Below are positions 1 to 5,484 of a DNA stretch of 9,336 nt, in pieces (position 1 is the stretch's first letter; each line of letters starts with the position of its first letter). Position numbers and translations under genes: made by a program. Under the pieces are notes generated by a model. That model was not told the origin of the DNA, did not search any database, and saw only the letters and a list, made by a program, of their open reading frames with translations. Source of the stretch: an uncultured Eubacteriales bacterium (GTDB taxonomy: Bacteria > Bacillota > Clostridia > Peptostreptococcales > Anaerovoracaceae); the NCBI GenBank assembly GCA_902797195.1, contig CADBRY010000029.1, positions 1 to 9,336 of the forward strand, read 5' to 3'.

Positions 1-1
1 C

Positions 2-1117
2 TCAATCCGGGACATCTGAGATTTTTTTTAACTCATTAAGAGATTTTTCACTTGACTCCGCAAATTTTGAAGCAGTGATTTCTTTATGTTCCTGCATGAT
101 TTCCACATATATACTATGTGAGAAACTTGATGTCGAATGCCCCATCTGCTGCTGCAGTTCTTCTTCTGTTGCACCACTAATTACCAGTGATGTGGCAAAG
201 AAGTGTCTGAGGTCGTATCTTCTCATTCCTTCAGGCAAATTAAATTCTTTTTTGATCCGATCCCATCTCCTGAACATATCCACGGGTTTTCTTTCCAAAA
301 TACGTTCATCATCCTTTCCTCTCGGTTTAACTGAAAGAATCTCCTCTATTACTAACCAAGATACTGTCACTTTTCTGATACCGGAGTCTGTTTTCGGACT
401 TTTTTCCTCATATTCGTTTTTCTCAGAAGAAACAACCGCTTTAGAAATATTTATAAATCCAATTTTAATACCTTGAAGAATCGTCGGCTCCTTGCTTATA
501 TCAGACCAGATTAATGCATAACTTTCAGAAGGGCGAAGACCTGCATAAATAATCAAAAGAATATACAGGTAATATTCGTCTTTTCCATACCATTCCGCAA
601 GCTTGAGCAGGATTGCCGTTTTCCATTCCTGTTTCATTTCAATTTTTCTTCTTTTCTTCCTTGTTGCTATTTTCAAGACCTTAAAGTCTATGTTTTTTGG
701 TCTATTTGCAGTTGCAGCTCTCAAAAATGATACATCGTTTCTTATTGTCTTCGGCTTAACAGTGCTTGAACGTTTATCAATCTGTCTTTGCACATCTGCC
801 GTTGTAATGGTTGAAAATTTCTTATCAATTAGATCTGGATAACTAGTTCTTATTCTTGCACAGTACTCTTTCACTGTTGCCGGAGAATATCCCTGTGCCT
901 TACATGTCTGAATAAATTCTGTTAAGACATCACGTAACAATTCATTTTTATTGTCTTCAACAATTTTATCTGATTCCCAAAGCGCTGCCATACGTTCAGC
1001 TTCTCTTTTGGTAGCAGCAGTAAAAGATGCGCGTGTGCGTTTCCCGTTCACGACCTTAAAAGGTTGAATTCTCCACATCCCCGATGGGAGTTTCTTTGCA
1101 GTAGCTATCGTAACCAC
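2..1117 (-). CDS. int: Tyrosine recombinase, phage/satellite integrase
   Basis: This is a site-specific recombinase that would integrate and excise the element. The 371-residue length is normal for Firmicute phage integrases. An N-terminal arm-binding part (about 1-55, with KKLPSGMWR) is followed by a SAM-like core-binding domain (about 60-150) and the catalytic domain (about 165-350). The catalytic set is visible: R195 in AGLRPSES, K242 in SPKTDSG, R304 and H305 in YDLRHFFAT, H327 in QQMGH, and nucleophile Y337 in SIYVEI. The first His of the HxxR box is Tyr, a common variant. The start is uncertain. The GTG at 1117 has its SD-like bases overlapping it, while AAGGTGG sits 5 bases before an ATA codon (1108-1106) exactly where relatives start MATAKKLPSG. 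The gene is AT-rich and reads out of the left window edge, so the attachment site should lie left of position 1. Confidence 0.95.
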   Translation of the reverse strand: MVTIATAKKLPSGMWRIQPFKVVNGKRTRASFTAATKREAERMAALWESDKIVEDNKNELLRDVLTEFIQTCKAQGYSPATVKEYCARIRTSYPDLIDKKFSTITTADVQRQIDKRSSTVKPKTIRNDVSFLRAATANRPKNIDFKVLKIATRKKRRKIEMKQEWKTAILLKLAEWYGKDEYYLYILLIIYAGLRPSESYALIWSDISKEPTILQGIKIGFINISKAVVSSEKNEYEEKSPKTDSGIRKVTVSWLVIEEILSVKPRGKDDERILERKPVDMFRRWDRIKKEFNLPEGMRRYDLRHFFATSLVISGATEEELQQQMGHSTSSFSHSIYVEIMQEHKEITASKFAESSEKSLNELKKISDVPD

Positions 1118-1199
1118 CTTCTATTATTCTACTGTTTATTCATTTTCAATTTGATATTTTCAGAATTCTATATATTTTTATTGGTAATGCCTTTTCTTT

Positions 1200-1228
1200 T
1201 TGTCGGCCACGATGATTTGATAGATTAT
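1200..1228 (+). promoter_or_regulatory. Possible + strand promoter for a small RNA
   Basis: A TTGTCG box at 1200-1205 and a GATTAT box at 1223-1228 are separated by 17 bases. Each matches four of the six consensus positions for a housekeeping sigma factor. Transcription would start near 1235, just before a hairpin and about 115 bases upstream of a strong terminator. This is an inference from weak boxes and is supported mainly by that arrangement. Confidence 0.25.
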
Positions 1229-1234
1229 CCATGG

Positions 1235-1352
1235 CATATCAGGTCTGGTACACCTGACATGTACATAAGTATCAAATCACTCACTCTTCGTACGAGCAAA
1301 GTCACAGAAAGGAACGGTTTACTATATAGCCTGGCATTGCCAGGCTTTTTTT
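1235..1352 (+). ncRNA. Candidate small RNA between integrase and repressor
   Basis: No convincing protein lies here, yet there is a weak promoter upstream and a textbook intrinsic terminator at the end, all on the strand opposite to both neighbouring genes. A predicted transcript of about 118 bases would begin with a hairpin: 1236-1244 pairs with 1252-1260 with one A-C mismatch, core TCAGGT/ACCTGA. An alternative pairing of GTACA (1248-1252) with TGTAC (1260-1264) is also possible. Any leftward read-through from the repressor toward the integrase would be antisense to it, so an effect on integrase expression is one possible role. I recognise no known RNA family. Confidence 0.3.
1328..1352 (+). 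terminator. Strong intrinsic terminator
   Basis: AGCCTGGC (1328-1335) and GCCAGGCT (1339-1346) form a perfect 8-base-pair stem around an ATT loop. A run of seven T follows (1346-1352). The T-run is on the + strand only, so it ends a rightward transcript even though both flanking genes run leftward. It would either finish the candidate small RNA or stop readthrough coming from beyond the integrase. Confidence 0.8.
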
Positions 1353-1399
1353 ATTGCCTGATGAACCTCACGAAACATCTTTGATCGTATATTAGTCAA

Positions 1400-1552
1400 T
1401 CACCCCCGGTTAATTACATAAAATAATGACATAATGTATGCTGTCGCATTTTCCACAGACTTCCTCACGCGGTATCCTTTATCAAAAGTTCCTGCGCCAA
1501 TACTGGTGACAGTTTTTTTGCCTCGCCATATACAGATACCCCATACAAGCAT
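1400..1552 (-). CDS. Possible 50-residue ORF, unrecognised
   Basis: An ATG at 1552-1550 opens 50 codons ending at TGA 1402-1400. The product contains GAGTFDKGYRVRKSVENA and a hydrophobic YIMSLFYVI tail, which reads like real protein rather than noise. No ribosome site precedes the ATG and the + strand terminator-like hairpin at 1492-1519 lies inside it, so it may be a decayed gene end or chance. I recognise no family. The rest of 1118-1650 holds only the hairpins listed separately. Confidence 0.2.
   Translation of the reverse strand: MLVWGICIWRGKKTVTSIGAGTFDKGYRVRKSVENATAYIMSLFYVINRG
1492..1519 (+). terminator. Probable second + strand terminator
   Basis: CTG+CGCCA (1492-1499) pairs with TGGTG (1504-1508) and CAG (1510-1512). 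The structure has a four-base ATAC loop, one G-T pair and one bulged A at 1509, and seven T follow (1513-1519). It is weaker than the hairpin at 1328-1346 but points the same way. Confidence 0.45.
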
Positions 1553-1650
1553 AAGCAAAGTTTAGCCAGAGACTATGCGATTTGGCTCCGAATTAAATTG
1601 CAAAAGCTGTTTCTTCCATAATTATATATCATCACATGAACTGATCCTGT

Positions 1651-1992
1651 TTACTCCAACTGTCCTCTTCTTCGGGCTAAAACAAATTTTGCGTATTTCT
1701 TTACATCGTCAAAGTCCTCCTTGGTGATCTCTTTTGCCGTTTCGCCAAAAAGCGCAAAACGAAGATCCTCATCTGAGATTTCGCCAGACGTCTTTTCCCC
1801 GGAAAATAATTCGTCCATGGTAATGCCGTAAAACTTACAAAGTTTTTCCGCGATAGAGCTACTGGGCGCACGGTTCCCTGATTCGTATCTGACATATGAT
1901 ACCAGAGATATATTGCATTCGCGCGCAACCTGTTCCTGTGTCAGATTTCTTTCTGACCGTAGTTGACGTAAAAATTCTCCAGTGGTCGCCAT
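1651..1992 (-). CDS. XRE-family phage repressor (CI-like)
   Basis: This 113-residue DNA-binding protein is probably the lysogeny repressor of the element. An N-terminal helix-turn-helix of the lambda-repressor/XRE type spans about 6-62: LRQLRSERNLTQEQVARECN, then SLVSYVRYESG, then AEKLCKFYGITMDELF. A short acidic/basic C-terminal part (SDEDLRFALF to KYAKFVLARRR) likely dimerises. It has no LexA/CI-type S24 peptidase domain, so induction by simple self-cleavage is unlikely; an anti-repressor or partner protein would be expected. Start ATG 1992 is preceded by AGAAAGGA 12 bases away, a slightly long spacing. It lies divergent from the Cro-like gene, and the shared operator repeats in between suggest autoregulation. 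Confidence 0.9.
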   Translation of the reverse strand: MATTGEFLRQLRSERNLTQEQVARECNISLVSYVRYESGNRAPSSSIAEKLCKFYGITMDELFSGEKTSGEISDEDLRFALFGETAKEITKEDFDDVKKYAKFVLARRRGQLE

Positions 1993-2017
1993 GTCTGATC
2001 ACTGTCCTTTCTGTTTG

Positions 2018-2028
2018 GATATGTCCGA
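2018..2028 (+). promoter_or_regulatory. Operator copy 1, GGATATGTCCG
   Basis: This 11-mer recurs exactly at 2159-2169 on the other side of the two promoters. Its core GGATATGTCC is an imperfect palindrome (its reverse complement is GGACATATCC). It lies at about the transcription start of the leftward repressor promoter, so a bound protein would block that promoter. Confidence 0.6.
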
Positions 2029-2035
2029 CGGTGTG

Positions 2036-2064
2036 ATTATACCAGATTGGATATATGGTGTAAA
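2036..2064 (-). promoter_or_regulatory. Leftward promoter of the repressor gene
   Basis: Read on the minus strand, TTTACA (2064-2059), 17 bases, then a perfect TATAAT (2041-2036). The -10 is preceded by TGG, giving an extended TGGTATAAT. Transcription would begin near 2029. A GGATATATGG operator half (2049-2058) lies in the spacer, consistent with autorepression. Confidence 0.8.
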
Positions 2065-2083
2065 TACCCGTTCGGATATATTT
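2049..2083 (+). repeat. Operator-like repeats 2 and 3 (GGATATAT)
   Basis: GGATATATGG (2049-2058) and GGATATATTT (2074-2083) share the GGATAT half-site with the two exact copies outside. The first lies inside the spacer of the leftward promoter and the second lies between the two -35 boxes. They are less palindromic and probably weaker sites. A related CTATCCAA (the inverted half) lies at 2106-2113 inside the rightward promoter. Confidence 0.5.
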
Positions 2084-2097
2084 TTTGAAAGATTTTC

Positions 2098-2126
2098 TTT
2101 ACAATCTATCCAAATTGATATATAAT
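2098..2126 (+). promoter_or_regulatory. Rightward early promoter
   Basis: TTTACA (2098-2103), 17 bases, TATAAT (2121-2126): the same boxes and spacing as the leftward promoter, with 33 bases between the two -35 boxes. Transcription would start near 2133 and drive the Cro-like gene and the replication operon. Confidence 0.8.
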
Positions 2127-2158
2127 CAACCGTGATAGCAAGCAGGTCTATCCACATC

Positions 2159-2169
2159 GGATATGTCCG
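2159..2169 (+). promoter_or_regulatory. Operator copy 4, GGATATGTCCG
   Basis: This is an exact second copy of the 11-mer at 2018-2028, located in the leader downstream of the rightward promoter. A further half-site, GGATATTT, follows at 2195-2202 next to ACATATCA (2183-2190). A repressor bound here would hinder rightward transcription. Confidence 0.6.
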
Positions 2170-2226
2170 CGCAAACGTGAAGACATATCACAATGGATAT
2201 TTCAGTGCAGAAGAGGAGATGAAAGA

Positions 2227-2421
2227 ATGAAGAAGCTGAAACAAATTCGAAAAAGCAAAGGGTTAACCATGAAAGAACTTGGAAAAATAATTGGTGTTAC
2301 AGGTCTGACAATTTATAGATATGAGGCAGGAATTAGAAAACCCAATATTGATCTTGCCATCAAGCTTGCTGAAACGCTTGAAGTGCCTGTGAAAGAACTA
2401 TTTACAGATATCCAGTCGTGA
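2227..2421 (+). CDS. Cro-like XRE regulator
   Basis: This 64-residue protein is essentially one helix-turn-helix domain (MKKLKQIRKSKGLTMKELGK, then TGLTIYRYEAGIRKP, then LAETLEVPVKELF). It is the first gene of the rightward operon. By position and size it is the Cro counterpart of the divergent repressor, expected to bind the same GGATAT sites and lower repressor synthesis. Start ATG 2227 follows AGAGGAG with good spacing. An upstream ATG at 2219 runs into a stop after three codons. Its C-terminal signature resembles the repressor's YGITMDELF, so the two may be related in origin. Confidence 0.85.
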   Translation: MKKLKQIRKSKGLTMKELGKIIGVTGLTIYRYEAGIRKPNIDLAIKLAETLEVPVKELFTDIQS

Positions 2422-2433
2422 AAGGAGAGCCAG

Positions 2434-2673
2434 ATGTCTATTACTCTTACAGCTGCTCAAAAGCAATGGAATGATGAAAATAAAGCCCTTATCAAACTTG
2501 TGAAAATGACAATGGCTGCCGCCAACCTCACTCAAAAACAGTATGCAAAGAAACTAGGCATCACCGGACGTACTTTATACAATCGGATGGCGAACCCAGG
2601 CGATATCCGGCAGATTGAAAGACAGACGATTTTATATCTTGCAGAAATTTACGGAATACCAATTACGGCCTAA
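2434..2673 (+). CDS. Second small HTH regulator of the early operon
   Basis: This 79-residue protein has an N-terminal helix of about 25 residues followed by a helix-turn-helix (about 30-75: LTQKQYAKKLGITGRTLYNR, then a third helix with ILYLAEIYGIP). It starts 12 bases after the Cro-like gene with AAAGGAGAG as ribosome site. Proteins like this commonly follow cro in Firmicute phages as accessory regulators. An excisionase role is also possible, because no other excisionase candidate exists in the window, but nothing in the sequence proves it. Confidence 0.75.
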   Translation: MSITLTAAQKQWNDENKALIKLVKMTMAAANLTQKQYAKKLGITGRTLYNRMANPGDIRQIERQTILYLAEIYGIPITA

Positions 2674-2691
2674 ATACTATGTTATTGATGC

Positions 2692-2804
2692 CAAAATCAA
2701 TCAAAAAGCAGGCTGATTTTCTGGGGAGAAATCCCCAGTCCAGTCATAATGGGCCAACGGGCGTTGCAAGCCGCCGTGAGAAACACAGAGCATGACTGAT
2801 TTTG
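2692..2804 (+). ncRNA. Structured RNA element upstream of the SSB-like gene
   Basis: The gap between the second HTH gene and the SSB-like gene folds unusually well. CTGGGG (2721-2726) pairs with CCCCAG (2733-2738) around AGAAAT. CAGTCAT (2741-2747) pairs with ATGACTG (2792-2798) around a GC-rich arm containing CAAC/GTTG and ACGG/CCGT pairings. AAAATCA (2693-2699) can pair either with TGATTTT at 2714-2720 or, as CAAAATCA, with TGATTTTG at 2797-2804, so two folds compete. The element ends just before the ribosome site of the next gene (GAAAGGAG, 2814-2821). That suggests a cis-regulatory leader, although a free small RNA is possible. I cannot match it to a named family. A 38-codon ORF without a ribosome site crosses it (2679-2795). 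Confidence 0.5.
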
Positions 2805-2831
2805 ATACATGATGAAAGGAGCTAGGACTAA

Positions 2832-3470
2832 GTGATACAGAAACCAAGAGATTATGAACACGCCCAGTCCTATGACAGTGATTTCGAACGTCTCCCGGTC
2901 GGAGGGTATGTGGTTGAAATCAAGAAAATGGAAGAGTCAGTAACTCCCAGAACAAATACACCGATGGTTGTAATCACATTCGATATTGCTGATGGACCAT
3001 ACAAGAATTATTTTGCTATGCAATATAAAAGAGACAAAGCTAGAGAGATAACATCAGGCAGAGCAGCAAGGTGGAGAGGCACATATAATGTGTTTCCGTA
3101 TACAAGCGATGGCATGACCAATCCATCATTCAAAGGGTTCCTGGTTTGTGTCGAAAAAAGCAACTATGGATTCCAAGTCAGCTGGCCTCTGAATCTGGAA
3201 ATGTTTAGAGGCAAAAAAGTGGGGCTTCTTTTTCGGGAGGAGGAATACGAAGCTTACGATGGTTCTATTCGGACAAGTGTAAAAGCCTGTGCCACAAGAA
3301 CTTGTGATTGTATTAATAACGAGGAGTTTAATATCCCTGCAAAACGCTTGCTTAACAAAAACGAGGCATCCAAGCCAATCACAAGATCGACAGGCAGTGT
3401 CGTACAAAACGTTTATGGTTCTCAGGAATTCACGCCTGTGGATGGTGACTCAGACGATCTCCCCTTCTGA
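2832..3470 (+). CDS. Phage ssDNA-binding-like protein (DUF669-type) with DDLPF tail
   Basis: This 212-residue protein resembles the DUF669 group of phage replication proteins. The N-terminal pattern YDSDFERLPVGGYVVEIKKM, then a TNTPMVVITFDI strand and DGPYKNYF, is typical of that family. The C-terminus is a variable linker ending GDSDDLPF. An acidic tail closing in DDLPF is the hallmark by which bacterial SSB proteins recruit DNA-repair and replication partners, so single-strand binding is the best inference. The GTG start at 2832 is supported by GAAAGGAG about 10 bases upstream; no in-frame ATG fits. It stands between the structured RNA and the palindrome, directly upstream of the initiator. 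Confidence 0.75.
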   Translation: MIQKPRDYEHAQSYDSDFERLPVGGYVVEIKKMEESVTPRTNTPMVVITFDIADGPYKNYFAMQYKRDKAREITSGRAARWRGTYNVFPYTSDGMTNPSFKGFLVCVEKSNYGFQVSWPLNLEMFRGKKVGLLFREEEYEAYDGSIRTSVKACATRTCDCINNEEFNIPAKRLLNKNEASKPITRSTGSVVQNVYGSQEFTPVDGDSDDLPF

Positions 3471-3483
3471 GGCTGATGCCGGA

Positions 3484-3522
3484 CAAGGTATATGTAGAGA
3501 AACTTTCTCTACATATACCTTG
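3484..3522. repeat. 39-base perfect palindrome between ssb-like and initiator genes
   Basis: Left arm CAAGGTATATGTAGAGAAA (3484-3502) and right arm TTTCTCTACATATACCTTG (3504-3522) are perfect reverse complements around a single C (3503). As RNA it gives an 18-pair stem with a three-base loop. No T-run follows on either strand, so it is not a normal intrinsic terminator. Being next to the replication genes, it could be a replication hairpin, a large protein-binding site or an RNase III processing site that separates the operon's messages. The remaining bases to 3680 show no further gene. Confidence 0.9.
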
Positions 3523-3683
3523 ATTAACAATCCACGACTGATTATGGAAGAAAAATCAGAGGCTTGAGTAAACCTGGGATGACAAAATCTAGCAAATCAT
3601 ATGACGTGAGCAACTGCTAACCATCATCAAAAGCATGCCGCAAAGATCATCACAAAAAAGCAGAGAGAAATGGTGGTGAAGTG

Positions 3684-4589
3684 ATGGCACGAATGAGCGG
3701 CTTCATTTTTCAGGACAGATACTGGGAACAGCTCAAGGAACTCTCAGATCAAGAGCTAGGGCGGCTTGTAAGGGCATTGAATTACTATCATATGACCGGA
3801 GAGACGCAGGAACTCAAGGGACGGGAAAGCATGGCTTATACCTTTATCAAATACGAGATAGATGAAGCGGATAAAAGCTATCTGGCAAAGTGTGAAACGA
3901 ACCGAAACAACAGAGTAAAAAAGAATGAATTGTATACAGGCGATAACGATCGTCAACGATCGTCAACGACGGTGACCAATCGAAAACCATCGTCAACAAT
4001 CGCGGACAAGTGTAATCCACCGTCAACGATTGATAACGAATGCGAAGGAAATGGTACGAAACGCACAATAGAATTGAATAGAAGAGAAAAGAACAGAACT
4101 GAAGATATTGAAGAAGAGGAGAAAGAAGAACGCGTGCGCGCGAAGCTGATCGATCCTGACTGGAAAATGGTTGCAGATGCGTACCAGCAGCAGATCGGGA
4201 TGCTGCCGATGGGGAACGCTCTGGATGTCTTGACCTCTTACGTGGACGATCTCCACGGGGAGACGGTGGTCAAGGCCATCGAAATCACAAACGAAAAAAC
4301 TCCTGATAACCCACATTCGTTTCTGATCGCTATACTAAAGAATTTTGCCAGTCACGGCATCGATAGTCGGAAGAAGGCCGAGGCGTACCTGAAAGACAGA
4401 GATAGGAGGAAGGCGAATGACACAAGATACAGAGCGCAGATACGAGGAGCTAATCAGGGATCGGAAACTCGCAGAGGCCCTGGAGCTGCGACAGGGAATG
4501 CCGATGGAGATGCAGGAGAAAACCTTAGTCCCTCTGAAAGACGCGTTCGAGAGTCTTTCGAGGAGTATCTCAAGTCTACCCATATCTGA
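3684..4589 (+). CDS. Replication initiator, DUF6291-like N-terminus and DnaD-like C-terminus
   Basis: This 301-residue protein should recognise the origin and recruit the helicase loader, like lambda O or phage DnaD-type initiators. Residues 1-75 (FIFQDRYWEQLKELSDQELG, YTFIKYEIDEADKSYLAKC) match the DUF6291 pattern of phage replication proteins. Residues about 76-150 are a polar linker with RQRSST/PSST repeats that are the by-product of DNA iterons, then a glutamate-rich stretch. Residues about 155-230 (ADAYQQQIGMLPM to SFLIAILKNFASHGI) look like a DnaD C-terminal domain. ATG 3684 lies 7 bases after GGTGG; GTG 3681 is an alternative. The last 58 codons overlap the next gene in another frame and are low complexity. 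Confidence 0.8.
   Translation: MARMSGFIFQDRYWEQLKELSDQELGRLVRALNYYHMTGETQELKGRESMAYTFIKYEIDEADKSYLAKCETNRNNRVKKNELYTGDNDRQRSSTTVTNRKPSSTIADKCNPPSTIDNECEGNGTKRTIELNRREKNRTEDIEEEEKEERVRAKLIDPDWKMVADAYQQQIGMLPMGNALDVLTSYVDDLHGETVVKAIEITNEKTPDNPHSFLIAILKNFASHGIDSRKKAEAYLKDRDRRKANDTRYRAQIRGANQGSETRRGPGAATGNADGDAGENLSPSERRVRESFEEYLKSTHI
3949..4030 (+). repeat. Iterons inside the initiator gene, probable replication origin
   Basis: Four copies of ATCGTCAACGAt start at 3949, 3959, 3989 and 4019. The third reads ATCGTCAACAAT and the fourth ACCGTCAACGAT. All start-to-start distances are multiples of 10 bases (10, 30, 30), with degenerate ATCG starts at 3979 and 3999 in the same phase. Bound proteins would therefore sit on one face of the helix. 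An A-rich, purine-biased stretch follows (about 4040-4130) that could unwind. Iterons within the initiator gene plus a neighbouring A-rich segment is the lambda-O/ori arrangement. Confidence 0.75.
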
Positions 4590-5484
4590 TCCGAAGACCA
4601 GGGATAAGTTAAAGCAGATTCTCATGGAGAATTCAAAGCCTGTTCCAGAAGAGAGGGCAAAGTTTCTGGAAATGGCCAGAGACCATTACCAGAGGCAAGC
4701 TGATTTGTACAATCAGAGCCTAGGGCATCTTAACAGCCTTGATGGTATAGACTGCCCAATCTGTAAAAATCGGGGCTATACCGAAATAGTCACAGAAGGA
4801 TTTGGCGGATGCTATACCACGGTGTTAGTCGCTTGCGAGTGCATGAAGCGAAGGCGCTCGTGGAAACAGCTTCAAAATTCCGGACTTGCGGGGAGCATTA
4901 ATCGCCTGACCTTTGACAATTTCCAGACCAATGAGGATTGGCAGGAAAGAATAAAGACAAAAGCATTGCAGTTTGTGCAAGGACATGGCGGCCTATGGTT
5001 TTACATCGGGGGCGCTGTCGGTTGTGGAAAAACTCACATTTGCACAGCTATCTGTGGTGATCTGCTAAGACAGAGTAAAAGCGTCAAATATATGTGCTGG
5101 TCCGAAGAATCCGTGAGATTAAAGGGGAGAGTCAATGATGCTGATTTTGATGACCTGTTAAAGCCGTTTAAAGACTGTGATGTGCTTTATATTGATGATT
5201 TCTTTAAAACCAGGCGAAACCGCTACGGGGAGGCCCAGCAGCCGACAGATGCGGATTTAAAGCTTGCTTATCAGATCATCAATTACCGGTATGTCTCCCG
5301 AAAAACAACAATTATTTCATCAGAATGGCTGATGGATGAACTGATGGATTTCGATGAGGCTACTTCCAGCCGGGTGTATGAGATGTGCAGAGGCAGCACG
5401 CTTCAGATTGATCGTGTCGGCGAACGGAATTATCGGAAGAAAATGACGGATAACATCAGAGGAGATGCAGAAAATGAGATGTGA
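4417..5484 (+). CDS. dnaC: DnaC-type helicase loader ATPase
   Basis: This 355-residue AAA+ ATPase should load the host replicative helicase at the element's origin. The N-terminal half has helical segments (YEELIRDRKLAEALELRQG) and a cysteine cluster that may bind zinc (C113, C116, C140, C142: CPIC and CECMKRRR). The C-terminal ATPase domain has Walker A GAVGCGKT (199-206), Walker B DVLYIDD (255-261), a sensor-like TTIISSEW and a basic end with SSRVYEMC and RVGERNYRKK. ATG 4417 follows AGGAGG by 7 bases, a very strong site, although it lies 173 bases inside the initiator gene. A later start at M28 or M30 is possible but has no comparable site. The symbol denotes function, not orthology with the E. 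coli gene. Confidence 0.85.
   Translation: MTQDTERRYEELIRDRKLAEALELRQGMPMEMQEKTLVPLKDAFESLSRSISSLPISDPKTRDKLKQILMENSKPVPEERAKFLEMARDHYQRQADLYNQSLGHLNSLDGIDCPICKNRGYTEIVTEGFGGCYTTVLVACECMKRRRSWKQLQNSGLAGSINRLTFDNFQTNEDWQERIKTKALQFVQGHGGLWFYIGGAVGCGKTHICTAICGDLLRQSKSVKYMCWSEESVRLKGRVNDADFDDLLKPFKDCDVLYIDDFFKTRRNRYGEAQQPTDADLKLAYQIINYRYVSRKTTIISSEWLMDELMDFDEATSSRVYEMCRGSTLQIDRVGERNYRKKMTDNIRGDAENEM

Noticed and set aside
205..217. Integrase inactivated by Tyr in place of the first His of HxxR
   Set aside because: YDLRH is a frequent natural variant in Gram-positive phage integrases, and all other catalytic residues including Y337 are present.
1064..1384. 106-codon + strand frame with hydrophobic stretch
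   Set aside because: It begins inside the integrase on the other strand, runs through the strong terminator hairpin and has no ribosome site; hydrophobicity comes from AT-rich DNA.
2679..2795. 38-codon ORF across the structured RNA
   Set aside because: No Shine-Dalgarno before the ATG and the sequence is better explained by pairing constraints. It is kept only as an alternative explanation for the region.
2741..2820. Self-cleaving ribozyme (hammerhead or twister) in the structured RNA
   Set aside because: CTGATT, GAAAC and GCAAGCC pieces tempt such a call, but the conserved core strings and their order are not met.
3949..4030. CRISPR-like short repeats
   Set aside because: Units are about 12 bases, overlap each other and lie inside an initiator gene. 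They behave as iterons, not as spacer-separated CRISPR repeats.
4023..4316. 97-codon minus-strand frame opposite the initiator
   Set aside because: It is the antisense shadow of the glutamate-rich and iteron regions, with no ribosome site and no domain.
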